NCBI GenBank assembly: GCA_009838735.1 | Contig: VXQZ01000049.1 | Coordinates: 1-64,000, forward strand | Reading direction: 5' to 3' | DNA: 64,000 nt | Source of the DNA: Chloroflexota bacterium | GTDB lineage: Bacteria > Chloroflexota > Dehalococcoidia > Bin125 | Shown: positions 7,804 to 16,529 of the stretch, one piece after another | Position numbering within the stretch: the first letter of the stretch is position 1 | Layout of the letters: every line of letters starts with the position of its first letter | The notes under the pieces: model-generated | The model's input: the letters and a program-made list of their open reading frames with translations, nothing else | Database searches by the model: none | Told to the model about the DNA's origin: nothing | Position numbers and translations under genes: made by a program

Positions 7804-9003
7804 ATGCTTGCCCGTTGTCGCACCCATCTCATGATCGCCATTGTCGTTGCGGCGGCGATTGTCGTGACCACGCTGATTAACCAGCTCATGTTCGAATCGG
7901 CCGAAGCTGATTCGCACGACCGCGTCACGACCGAGGTGCGGATCAACGCGAAGCAACTGGCCGACGGACGCGTCGAGTTCGCCCTGCAGCAGTGGGACGG
8001 CAGTCAGTGGGGCGAGCGAATCCTGCCGCGTCCCCGGCTCTTCCCGGCCAACTCTCCCGTCGATCTGTGGCGCAACAGCGGTGGGATCGAGGTCCAGACG
8101 CCCGTGCCAGCAGCGCCAATGCCCTCGCTTTGCGTGGTCGCAAACGGCGATTCCGACGAACTGTTCTGGCAGTTCGTGGAGTTCCACGCTGCACGGGCGG
8201 CCAATCTGATTGGAGTGAAGCTCGACTACTCAACCCACACCAACGTCGATGATCGAGTCGACGCGATCGAGCAATGCGTCGATGACGGCGCGAGGATGAT
8301 CCTCGCCACCCTGGCTGACGCCGACCAGATCATTCCGGCGCTGGAAGCAGCAGCAGAGCATGGCGTCCAAATCGCCAGCTTCGGAGCGGGCGAAGAGCAT
8401 GCCGACCGTGCCGGATCGCTCATCCACGTCTCGATGGACGAAGCCGCGGCCGGTCGCCGGGCAGCGGAACAGTTCAACTCGGCCGCCGTTGCCGGGCCAG
8501 TCCTGTGCGTGGTCCATCACGACGCGTATGCAGCCCGCAAGAACATCTGCACCGTGCTGGCGGAGGAGTACATCGGCGGCGATGTTGAACAGCTTCAACT
8601 CGGCGCCGAAGACGCCGACGAACAGATCGACAGCACCCTGCGTGACATCCCCGACCTGGCCGGGCTGCTCGTGCTGGAAGCCGATCTCCTGCCAGCTGCA
8701 ATCAGGGCTATCGAGGACTCGGACGACCCGCCATTCCTCGGTTCGATCGGTGAATACCCGCTGAGCAAGCTCGGGTTTGCGAAGCGGGACCTGATTCGCT
8801 TTACGGTGATGGACCTGGCGCGCTTTGAAGTGTTGCTCGCCGCAGCGGCGCTGCACTACATGTACGCCAACCATCCCAACGCCCGATTCTTCGAAGGCGC
8901 GATGATCTTTGACGGCACGCCCAACGTCCACATCGGAGGCCCGAAGGGCGGTCACGGTCGCCCTTCGACCGATGACGGCCACGGTCACGACCATGATCAC
9001 TAA
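7804..9003 (+). CDS. anchored periplasmic-binding-like protein with WGERxLP module and His-rich tail
   Basis: A 399-residue extracytoplasmic protein. Start at 7804 is supported by GGAAGG 7 nt upstream; a 24-codon extension is open but lacks a ribosome site. Residues 9-29 are an uncleaved-looking membrane anchor. Residues 45-97 are the WGERxLP module (WGERILP at 69-75). Residues 108 to about 365 are a type 1 periplasmic-binding fold (Peripla_BP_4-like) with cysteines in SLCVVANG, IEQCVDDGA, VLCVVHH and NICTVL. The last 17 residues are rich in His, Asp and Gly (GHGHDHDH end), a likely metal-binding tail. No transporter gene is adjacent; CoA-transferase genes follow. Ligand unknown; ribose-type sugar-binding proteins are the closest general fold. 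Confidence 0.85.
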   Translation: MLARCRTHLMIAIVVAAAIVVTTLINQLMFESAEADSHDRVTTEVRINAKQLADGRVEFALQQWDGSQWGERILPRPRLFPANSPVDLWRNSGGIEVQTPVPAAPMPSLCVVANGDSDELFWQFVEFHAARAANLIGVKLDYSTHTNVDDRVDAIEQCVDDGARMILATLADADQIIPALEAAAEHGVQIASFGAGEEHADRAGSLIHVSMDEAAAGRRAAEQFNSAAVAGPVLCVVHHDAYAARKNICTVLAEEYIGGDVEQLQLGAEDADEQIDSTLRDIPDLAGLLVLEADLLPAAIRAIEDSDDPPFLGSIGEYPLSKLGFAKRDLIRFTVMDLARFEVLLAAAALHYMYANHPNARFFEGAMIFDGTPNVHIGGPKGGHGRPSTDDGHGHDHDH

Positions 9004-9059
9004 CGCGATGCCGATCGCCTGAAGAGCGATTCGACACTCGCAACAGGAAGGAACCACTC

Positions 9060-10289
9060 ATGCCAGCGCTCGACGGACTCCGCATCCTCGACATGACCCA
9101 GTACGAAGCGGGAACGTCCTGCACGCAGGCGCTGGCCTGGCTGGGCGCCGACGTGGTCAAGATCGAGCAGCCGGGCCAGGGCGATCCCGGCCGCGGCGTG
9201 CGCGAGGATGGGCTCGATTCGCCCTACTTCGTCGCCTGGAATTCTAACAAGCGCTCGGTAGCGATCGATCTGAGCTCTGAGCGTGGACGAGAACTCCTGC
9301 TCGAACTGGCGTCGCATTATGACGTGTTCGTCGAGAACTATGGCCCGGGTGTGATGGAGCGGCTGGGTCTGACCTACGAGGCGCTGAAGTCGGTCCAGCC
9401 GAGCATCATCTATGCACGCATCAAGGGATTCGGGCTGACTGGTCCGTATGCCGAGTTCAAGTGCTTCGATCCGATCGCGCAGAACGCGGCCGGCGCGTTT
9501 TCGACCACCGGATTCGCCGACGGCCCGCCGACGATGCCGAAGGCGGCGGTCGGCGATTCGGGCACGGGCATGCAGATGGCGTTCGCAATTGCCGCCGCCT
9601 ACATCCAGCGGCTGCGCACGGGCGAGGGTCAGGAGATCGAGATCTCGATGCAGGAGGCGATGACCTATTGCATGCGCACCTACGTCTCGCAGACCGACGG
9701 CTGGGGCGAGAGCGTCGTACCGCGCAATGGCAACGGCTTCGGTTTCAGCGCCTCCGACCTCTATCCCTGCAAGCCGGCGCCGGACTCGGATGGGTCGAAC
9801 GACTACGTCTACATCATCCTCACGACCTCCCGGATGTGGGACACGTTATGCACAGCGATGGAGCGGCCTGAGTTGACGGTCGATCCGCGTTTCGTGGAAG
9901 ACGAGGAGAGGGTTGAACATCAGGCCGAGCTACAAGAAGAAATCCGTTCCTGGACCCTGCAGCACACCAAGTGGGAGGCCCAGGAGATCCTGGCCGGAGC
10001 CGGTGTGCCCTGTTCGGCCACGCACGATACCTATGACCTCTTTCACAACCCGCATTTCGAAGCGCGCGGCTTCATCCAACATCTCGATCATCCCGAATGG
10101 GGCGCCATCCGCCAGCTCGGCTGGGCGCCGCGACTCTCCGGCTCAAACGTCGCGATGACGGCTGCGCCGCTGCTTGGGCAGCACACCGCGCAGGTGCTCT
10201 GCGACGACCTTGGGATAGAGGCTGAGGAGTTTGCCAAGCTCGATGCGGAGGGGATCGTCAGTGGCCACCGCAGTGGCCTCTCTGGCTGA
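9060..10289 (+). CDS. CaiB/BaiF family (type III) CoA-transferase, copy 1
   Basis: Transfers CoA between carboxylic acids through an aspartyl-CoA intermediate. The 409-residue protein has family landmarks: [23 protein letters not shown] at the N-terminus, VVKIEQPGQGDPGRG, the ENYGPGVMERLGL turn, and GDSGTG at 165-170 with the expected catalytic Asp166. It belongs to a local set of paralogues (10405, 22244 and a broken copy at 15651) sharing the same opening 48 residues almost unchanged. It starts 56 bp after the anchored binding protein with AGGAAGGAA upstream. Real acyl substrates cannot be read from sequence; carnitine, oxalate, bile acid and aromatic acid CoA-transferases all belong here. 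Confidence 0.93.
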   Translation: MPALDGLRILDMTQYEAGTSCTQALAWLGADVVKIEQPGQGDPGRGVREDGLDSPYFVAWNSNKRSVAIDLSSERGRELLLELASHYDVFVENYGPGVMERLGLTYEALKSVQPSIIYARIKGFGLTGPYAEFKCFDPIAQNAAGAFSTTGFADGPPTMPKAAVGDSGTGMQMAFAIAAAYIQRLRTGEGQEIEISMQEAMTYCMRTYVSQTDGWGESVVPRNGNGFGFSASDLYPCKPAPDSDGSNDYVYIILTTSRMWDTLCTAMERPELTVDPRFVEDEERVEHQAELQEEIRSWTLQHTKWEAQEILAGAGVPCSATHDTYDLFHNPHFEARGFIQHLDHPEWGAIRQLGWAPRLSGSNVAMTAAPLLGQHTAQVLCDDLGIEAEEFAKLDAEGIVSGHRSGLSG

Positions 10290-10404
10290 CTGAACGAGTT
10301 TCACGTTGCTGCCCTCGCCGGGGGAGCTGCCGCGTCGCGACTGACGGGGTCCCTATGATGGTGAGGATTCTCACTACCGCCCGCGCCTTCGGAAGGACAC
10401 CACG

Positions 10405-11625
10405 ATGCCAGCTCTCGACGGACTCCGCGTCCTCGACATGACCCAGTATGAAGCGGGCACGTCCTGCACTCAGGCGCTGGCCTGGCATGGCGCAGACGTG
10501 GTCAAGATTGAACAGCCCGGCGTTGGCGACCCGGGTCGCGGCGTCGGCAGCGGCGACGCGATTGATTCTCACTACTTCATCAACTGGAACGCCAACAAGC
10601 GCTCGGTCACGATCAACCTGCGCGACGAGCGGGGCAAGGCGCTGCTCTTCGAGATGCTGCCCCACTATGACGTCTTCGTCGAGAACTACGGACCCGGCGT
10701 GATGGAGAAGCTGGGCCTGACCTACGAGGCGCTCAAGGAAGTTCATCCGAGCATCATCTACGCGCGACTCAAGGGATTCGGCCTCTCCGGACCGTTTGCG
10801 AACTTCAAGAGCTTCGATCCGGTCGCGCAGAACGCGGCCGGCGCGTTCTCGGTTACCGGAGAAGAAGGCGGGCCGCCGATGCGTCCCGGCGCCTGCGTTG
10901 GCGACAGCGGCACAGGGATGCAACTCGCCTTTGCCATCACGTCCGCCTACGTGCAGAAGCTGCGCACCGGCGAGGGTCAGCACATCGAGATCTCGATGCA
11001 GGAAGCGATGACCTACTACGTCCGCACTCCGGTCGCAGGGACCCAGAGCTGGGGCGACGTCGCCGCCGAGCGGCGAGGCAACGGCTGGAACGGGCCGACC
11101 GACCTGTACCCCTGCAAGCCATTGCCCGACTCCAACGGGGCGGACGACTACCTCTACATCATCGCCCTGACAACCCGCATGTGGGACACCTTCTGCGCGG
11201 CGATGGATCGTCCGGATATGGTCGTCGATCCACGCTTCGCCGACGAGCAAGCGCGGATCGACAACAACGACGCGCTCAAGGCCGAGATCCGCGCCTGGAC
11301 ATTGCAGCACACCAAGTGGGAGGCGATGCAGATCCTCGGCGAGGCCGGCGTGCCCTGCTCGGCCACGCACAGCACCTACGACCTGTTCCACAACCCCCAC
11401 TTCGAGGAGCGCGAGTTCATCCAGGACATCGACCACCCGGAGTGGGGCCCAATCCGCCTGCTCGGCTGGGCACCGAAGATGTCGAAAAGCAACGTGCCGA
11501 TGATAGCCGCGCCGCTGCTGGCGGAACACACCCGCGAAGTCCTCTGCGACGACCTCGGCATCGAAGGCGAAGAGTTCGCCAGGCTCGAGGCAGAGGGAAT
11601 CGTCAGCAGCCGCAACGGCGCCTAG
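10405..11625 (+). CDS. CaiB/BaiF family (type III) CoA-transferase, copy 2
   Basis: Paralogue of the preceding gene (same fold, same order of motifs), 406 residues. Catalytic Asp is Asp167 in VGDSGTG. It differs from copy 1 mainly around residues 48-56 and 205-230, and in His28 within the ALAWHGADV segment. The last 115 codons are close to identical at DNA level to the 3' part of the broken copy at 15898-16241. The 3' end converges on dppC with only 12 bp between stops, and the sequence across that junction is copied inside the broken gene (see 15651). Tandem orientation with copy 1 and a 115-bp gap suggest separate or shared transcription. Confidence 0.93.
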   Translation: MPALDGLRVLDMTQYEAGTSCTQALAWHGADVVKIEQPGVGDPGRGVGSGDAIDSHYFINWNANKRSVTINLRDERGKALLFEMLPHYDVFVENYGPGVMEKLGLTYEALKEVHPSIIYARLKGFGLSGPFANFKSFDPVAQNAAGAFSVTGEEGGPPMRPGACVGDSGTGMQLAFAITSAYVQKLRTGEGQHIEISMQEAMTYYVRTPVAGTQSWGDVAAERRGNGWNGPTDLYPCKPLPDSNGADDYLYIIALTTRMWDTFCAAMDRPDMVVDPRFADEQARIDNNDALKAEIRAWTLQHTKWEAMQILGEAGVPCSATHSTYDLFHNPHFEEREFIQDIDHPEWGPIRLLGWAPKMSKSNVPMIAAPLLAEHTREVLCDDLGIEGEEFARLEAEGIVSSRNGA

Positions 11626-11637
11626 CTGGGCCGACGG

Positions 11638-12519
11638 CTAGCGCAGGTTGCGCAGCCGTGGGTCGAGGGCGTCGCGGACCCAGTCGCCCATCAGGTTGCC
11701 GGTTAGCGCGATCGTCAGCAGGGCCAGGCCGGGCAGCCAGATTGGCCACCAGGCGACGCTCATGAAGTCGCGTCCCTCCGAGATCATCACCCCCCACGAC
11801 GCCGTGCCCGGCGGCGCGCCCACGCCGAGGAAGGTGAGCGCGGCCTCGGCCAGGATCACCAGTGCGACCTCCAGCGTCATGATGATCACGATGCTGTTGA
11901 CGACGTTCGGGAACAGATGCTTCCGCAAGATCCAGGCGGGGCCCGCTCCGGTGGCGCGAGACGCCGTGACGAAGTCGCGCTGCTTGAGGGACAGCACGTC
12001 GGCCCGGACCAGCCGCGCGTACGAGGGCCAAGTCCAGATCAGCAGGATGATGATCACGTTGCGCAGGCTGGCTCCCACCAGGGCCGCCAACAGCACCGCG
12101 AAGAGGATCGCCGGCATCGCCAGCTGCACGTCCACCAGGCGCATCAGCAACTGGCCGATGAGGCCGCCCGCCCAGCCCGAGATCAGTCCCAGCAGCGTCC
12201 CGATCAGCGCCGCGCCCGGCACCACGATGCCCACCACGATCAGAGAGATGCGCGCGCCGTGCAGCAGCCGGCTGAAGATGTCCCGCCCGACCTGGTCCGT
12301 GCCCAGGGCATAGTCCCAACTGCCCCCGTCGAAGACGGGCGGCTGCAAGCGCGCGCCCAGGTTGATGAACTCCGGGTCGTGCGGCGCCAGCCAATCCGCT
12401 CCCACGCCCGCCACGAGCAGCGCCAGCGCGATCAGAGCGGGCACGGACAGCCCCAGCCAGCGCCGCCAACGGACGCCACGGCCCGGGCCCAGCTGCACCG
12501 CCGCCGGCTGGCCCGCCAT
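11638..12519 (-). CDS. dppC: oligopeptide/dipeptide-type ABC permease, DppC-like
   Basis: Inner-membrane permease of a family 5 (peptide/nickel/opine) importer. It has 293 residues with an N-terminal TM at about 22-42, then a periplasmic segment with the HPLGTDQVGRD-like ALGTDQVGRDIFSR landmark typical of DppC, four to five more TMs, and the EAA loop EAALTFLGVGAPPGTASWG. Start at 12519 overlaps the dppB stop by 1 nt (TGATG), so translation is coupled. The open frame continues upstream inside dppB but that is a shadow. The ATPases DppD and DppF are not beside it, so they must come from elsewhere. A C-terminal remnant of a second dppC copy is found at 19193. Confidence 0.93.
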   Translation of the reverse strand: MAGQPAAVQLGPGRGVRWRRWLGLSVPALIALALLVAGVGADWLAPHDPEFINLGARLQPPVFDGGSWDYALGTDQVGRDIFSRLLHGARISLIVVGIVVPGAALIGTLLGLISGWAGGLIGQLLMRLVDVQLAMPAILFAVLLAALVGASLRNVIIILLIWTWPSYARLVRADVLSLKQRDFVTASRATGAGPAWILRKHLFPNVVNSIVIIMTLEVALVILAEAALTFLGVGAPPGTASWGVMISEGRDFMSVAWWPIWLPGLALLTIALTGNLMGDWVRDALDPRLRNLR

Positions 12520-13457
12520 CAGGCGTCCCCCGCCCGGATGCGCGGGTCGATCAGCCGGTAGGACACATCGACCAGCAGGTTGACCAGCGCGATCGACGCC
12601 GCCAGCACGATGATCGAGGCCTGCACCATCGGGAAGTCGTTCTTGAAGATCGAGTCGATGATCAGGCGGCCGATGCCCGGCCACGCGAAGACCATCTCGA
12701 TGATCACCGAGCCGCCGATCAACCGGCCTAGCGAGAGTCCCAGCATCGTCACGACCGGCAGCAGCGCGTGCCGCACGGCGTGCCGCCCGATGATCACCCG
12801 CTCGCTGAGTCCCTTGGCCCGCGCCGTGCGGATGAAGTCGGTGTCCATCACCTCGATCATCCCCGAGCGGGTCAGCCGCATGATCGCGACCAGTTCGAAC
12901 AGGCCGAGTGCGATCGCCGGCAGGATCAACGAGCGGAACCCTTGTTCATCGCCCCCGGTCGGAAACCAGCCCAGCTGCACAGCGAAGAAGAAGATCATCA
13001 TCAGGCCCAGCCAGAAGCTGGGCGTGGCCTGGCCGATCACCGCCACGAAGCGCGACAGCCAGTCAATCGCCGTGCCGCGCCTCAAGGCCGCCACGATGCC
13101 CAGCGGCAGCGCCAGCGCGAGCGCGAACACCACGCCCGCCGCCCCAAGCTTGAGCGTGCTCGCCGCCCGGTCGCCGATCTCGTCGAGCGCCGGTTGGCCA
13201 CCGCCCCGCCACGAGGTCCCGAAGTCGCCTTGCGCCAGGTTGCCCAGGAACGTGCCGTACTGAACGATCAGCGGTTTGTCCAAGCCCAGATTCTTCCTCA
13301 GGCGTTCGACTTCTTCGGGACGCCGCTGCTCGGGCGAGAGCAGGGTCGACTCGGGATTGCCCGCAAGGCGCGAGACAAAGAAGACGGTCGTCGCGACGAT
13401 GAGGACGACGAACAACGCCTGGATCAGGCGGAGGGCGAAGTAGTTCCAGAAATCCAT
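12519..13457 (-). CDS. dppB: oligopeptide/dipeptide-type ABC permease, DppB-like
   Basis: Partner permease of DppC, 312 residues. Residues 10-30 form TM1, and the long periplasmic loop contains LGLDKPLIVQYGTFLGNLAQGDFG, the standard DppB landmark. Five further TMs follow, with the EAA motif region RTARAKGLSERVIIGRHAVRHALLP and the C-terminal FAWPGIGRLIIDSIFKNDFPM signature. It lies 72 bp downstream of the binding protein gene on the same strand, giving the order binding protein, dppB, dppC. The substrate could be peptides, nickel chelates or other small organics; the family cannot be split by eye. Confidence 0.94.
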   Translation of the reverse strand: MDFWNYFALRLIQALFVVLIVATTVFFVSRLAGNPESTLLSPEQRRPEEVERLRKNLGLDKPLIVQYGTFLGNLAQGDFGTSWRGGGQPALDEIGDRAASTLKLGAAGVVFALALALPLGIVAALRRGTAIDWLSRFVAVIGQATPSFWLGLMMIFFFAVQLGWFPTGGDEQGFRSLILPAIALGLFELVAIMRLTRSGMIEVMDTDFIRTARAKGLSERVIIGRHAVRHALLPVVTMLGLSLGRLIGGSVIIEMVFAWPGIGRLIIDSIFKNDFPMVQASIIVLAASIALVNLLVDVSYRLIDPRIRAGDA

Positions 13458-13529
13458 CAGGTCCCTTGCGGATCGCGCCCCGGAGCTCCGCCGACCCTAC
13501 AGGCGGCAAGTGCGCCGAGCGGCGCGGCC

Positions 13530-15488
13530 TCAGGTGGCCTTGCGTCGCTGGATGCCGTAGGCGTTGCCCCCCCACATGAAGCCGGTGCGTCCTCCCTTCG
13601 GCCAGTTGACGTCCGCCCGGGTCAGCACCGCGTCCGGGGCCTCGACGAGGAAAATGAACCACGCCTGACGGGCGTGTTCCAGCATCAGCTCCGCGATCAT
13701 CTCCTGGCGCCGCGTGGAATCGAGCTCAGTCCGCTGCGCGAGGTACAGCTCGTGCAGGGCCGGATCTATGACCCCCTCGCCGCTGAGCTTGGTGAAGAAG
13801 GACTCGGGCCCCACGCAGCAATCCCACATCGATCCGATGTCGCGGACGACGTTGGCCCACATCCAATAGAGGCCCACCGGGCGGTTGGGGCCCCCGACCA
13901 CGTAGGCGTCGGAGAAGTAGTCGGAGACGAGCGCCACCTCGGGCTGCGTGCGGATACCGACCGCAGCCAGGTCCTGCGCCACGGCCAGAGCCATATCCGA
14001 CATGAACGCGCCGCCCCAGTCGGTCGTGTAGTACAGCGGGACCTCGAACCCGTCCGCGTAACCAGCCTCCGCCATCAGTTGCTTCGCCAGCTCGGGGTCG
14101 TAGTTGTACTCGACTTCCGCCCGCTGCTCCGCGGTCGGGTAGCCGTACACGCCGCTGAACGTGAACAGTGAATAGTGCCCCTGGCCGAGCAGAAGGTTGT
14201 CGATTAAAGCTTGGCGGTTGATCGCGTGGTTCGCGGCCTGGCGCACGCGGAAGTCCAGGAACGGGTTCGGGCTACCGTCCGGCATCGTCTCGGGGTACAG
14301 GTTGGGATAGATCACCTGGACGGTCTGGCCAACGGCGGGTTGGAACTGCACGGTGAAGTCGGGGTCGTCCAGGTATGGCTCCACGTTGTTGGGGCCCAGC
14401 CCCGGCACCACGTCAATCTCCCCGGCCTCGATGCCGGCCAGCCGCGACTGGATCTCGGGCCGCACCACGACCCGCTGATGCTTGTGGTGGGCATAGCGCG
14501 GCACCACGACGGGATGGTCGGCCGGGAGGAAGTGGTCCTCGAAGCGCTCGTAGACGAAGTCCGTGTCGTCTTCGTGGCTGACGAAGCGGAACGGGCCGGT
14601 GCCCATCGGCGAGGTGTCCATCGCGAGGTCGCCGCGCGCCTCCGTGTCCGCTTGCGACATGATCACCACCTCCCCGGTCCCGGTCAGGTTGACAACGAAG
14701 AAGCCCGCATCGGGCGCCGGCAACTCGAACGACCAGGTGCGGTCGTCCACGGCCTCGTTGCGGACCCAGTTCGCGGAGCTGCGGCCGACATTCCCGGGGG
14801 TCCAGCCGCCGGGGTGATCGGTCGTCTCGCCGCCCTGGTGGTAGGCGGCCTGCCCGGCCATGCGTTCGTAGCTGAACACCAAGTCATGGGCGGTGAGGAT
14901 CGAGCCGTCGTGGAACTGCGCCGGCACCACCGACGCCCGAACCGTGACGGGATCGATCCACTCCGGCGCGGCCAGATTTGCGATCGGCGCGCCTTCAGCG
15001 GGATCCCATTCCATGGCCGCGCTGAACACGGCGCCGTGCGAGTACAGGTTCGCGTTGCTGCCGGTCCGCATCTGGTCCAGCCCCCCAGCGTCGGAGGGGA
15101 CCACCACGGTGATCGTCGCGTCCAGATCGACCTCGTCCAGCGGCCAGGGCTCCGACCATTCCTCGCTCTCGCCCGGCGTCTCGGCCACGGCGACCTGTTC
15201 CTGTTGCTCAACCGCCTCGGCCTGTTGTTGGGCCTGTTGTTGGGCCTGCTCTTGCTGCGTGGCCTGCTGCTGTTGCTGTTGGACCTGCTCCTGCTGCATC
15301 GCCTGTTGCTGCTGTTGCTGCTGTTCCTGAGCCTGCGCTGCCGATGGCTGTGCATCGTCGTCATCGTCGCCGCAGCCGACCAATGCCAAACCACTCGCGC
15401 CGACGCCGGCTCGCGCCGAGGCCCGCAAGAGCGACCGCCTCGACATCCTGCTACGGCGCATCCGCTGCCAATAGTTTCGTTTGCTCAC
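13530..15488 (-). CDS. family 5 ABC substrate-binding lipoprotein, Tat-exported, with Gln-rich linker
   Basis: Captures the substrate for the DppBC permeases. The 652-residue chain has a Tat signal (SRRSLLRAS at 16-24, twin Arg 17-18) ending in lipobox ALVGC with Cys39, followed by an Asp cluster. Residues 47-94 are almost pure Gln/Ala/Glu, a spacer of about 48 residues encoded by CTG/TTG-rich repeats on the opposite strand. Then comes the SBP family 5 domain (residues about 115-640), with landmarks such as DLDATITVVVPSDAG, DGSILTAHDLVFSYERM, LDFRVRQAANHAINRQALID and YNYDPELAKQLMAEAGY. Export by Tat implies folding in the cytoplasm, sometimes seen with cofactor-loaded proteins. Gene order with dppB and dppC supports the role. 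The coupling of Tat, lipid anchor and Gln linker is unusual. Confidence 0.93.
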   Translation of the reverse strand: MSKRNYWQRMRRSRMSRRSLLRASARAGVGASGLALVGCGDDDDDAQPSAAQAQEQQQQQQQAMQQEQVQQQQQQATQQEQAQQQAQQQAEAVEQQEQVAVAETPGESEEWSEPWPLDEVDLDATITVVVPSDAGGLDQMRTGSNANLYSHGAVFSAAMEWDPAEGAPIANLAAPEWIDPVTVRASVVPAQFHDGSILTAHDLVFSYERMAGQAAYHQGGETTDHPGGWTPGNVGRSSANWVRNEAVDDRTWSFELPAPDAGFFVVNLTGTGEVVIMSQADTEARGDLAMDTSPMGTGPFRFVSHEDDTDFVYERFEDHFLPADHPVVVPRYAHHKHQRVVVRPEIQSRLAGIEAGEIDVVPGLGPNNVEPYLDDPDFTVQFQPAVGQTVQVIYPNLYPETMPDGSPNPFLDFRVRQAANHAINRQALIDNLLLGQGHYSLFTFSGVYGYPTAEQRAEVEYNYDPELAKQLMAEAGYADGFEVPLYYTTDWGGAFMSDMALAVAQDLAAVGIRTQPEVALVSDYFSDAYVVGGPNRPVGLYWMWANVVRDIGSMWDCCVGPESFFTKLSGEGVIDPALHELYLAQRTELDSTRRQEMIAELMLEHARQAWFIFLVEAPDAVLTRADVNWPKGGRTGFMWGGNAYGIQRRKAT

Positions 15489-15650
15489 TGGAGTACTCCA
15501 TCCCTGTCAAACCGCGCCTCTAGCGTGAAGCAGCGTATCGTGGTAAATGGCTAACTTCTGAGCCGTGAATTGTCAAGCGGCCTCACCGCTCGAAGCTGCG
15601 GATTGCCGTTCCCTACGCCAGGGGCAGTTCGCTTGCGGAAGGATCAGACG

Positions 15651-16241
15651 ATGCCGGCTCTTGATGGAATGCGCGTCTTGGATATGACCCAATACGAGGC
15701 GGGCACGTCCTGCACGCAGGCGCTGGCCTGGCTTGGCGCGGATGTGGTCAAGGTCGAGCAGCCCGGTGTGGGCGACCCCGGGCGCGGCGTCGAGGAGAAT
15801 GGTCTTCGTGTCCTGGCGAACATGGACCTCACCCACGCGGCCGCTGGTTGGGTCGTCGGCTAGCGCAGGTTGCGCGGGCGCGGATGGAGGGGAGGTACGC
15901 TCAAAGCCGAGATTCGCGCCTGGACATTGCAGCACACCAAGTGGGAGGCGATGCAGATCCTCGGCGAGGCCGGCGTCCCCTGCTCGACCACGCACAGCAC
16001 CTACGACCTGTTCCACAACCCTCACTTCGACGAACGTGAGTTCATCCAGGACATCGACCACCCCGAGTGGGGCCCCATCCGCCTGCTCGGCTGGGCGCCG
16101 AAGATGTCGAAGAGCAACGTCCCGATGACAGCCGCCCCGCTGCTGGCCGAGCACACGCGCGAAGTGTTGTGTGACGACCTCGGCATCGAGGGCGAGGAGT
16201 TTGCTCGGCTCGAATCGGAGGGCATCGTCAGCAGCCGTTAG
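15651..16241 (+). pseudogene. CaiB/BaiF CoA-transferase, internally deleted copy
   Basis: The first 51 codons (15651-15803) match the start of the neighbouring CoA-transferases, from MPALDG through [11 protein letters not shown]. From about 15898 to 16241 the sequence matches their last 115 codons (KAEIRAWTLQHTKWEAM to the SSR end). The middle of roughly 230 codons, including the catalytic GDSGTG Asp, is missing. In its place lie about 95 bp with a TAG stop. Part of that insert (TCGGCTAGCGCAGGTTGCGC, near 15856) closely matches the junction between CoA-transferase copy 2 and dppC at 11630-11652. The gene is therefore a product of recombination between repeated copies, not simple point decay. 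A ribosome site (GGAAGGA) is still present. Confidence 0.9.
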
Positions 16242-16529
16242 CGGCTGACGAACGCGAGCCGTCCCTTCGGCCGCATACAGAGTCCCTGCTTCACTCAACG
16301 CCTGTCCCGGTTCTCACCGCGGCGCCACGTGTCCATCGCGACGCGAGTGATAGCGAGTTCCCTCCGGGCATCAGCAGCTGCCAACGTGCAGCGAGTGTTT
16401 ATGTACCTGCTGAAGTGCTCTGTCCGCCTCGGAAATGTACATAACACTGACAGAACTGTAAATTCAGCCATATCATTGAGCCTCGACATTGATGGACCTC
16501 TCATGGATGGATGATTGCGGGGATTTAGC

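Noticed and set aside
7666-8187. Long N-terminal extension of the DUF169 protein
   Set aside because: It overlaps an oppositely oriented anchored binding-like protein, and its sequence shows no family resemblance.
12768-15554. Long plus-strand open frames opposite dppB and the binding-protein gene
   Set aside because: They are shadows of GC-rich minus-strand genes with clear domains; the translated sequence is low complexity (His/Arg/Gly-rich) with no domain or ribosome site.
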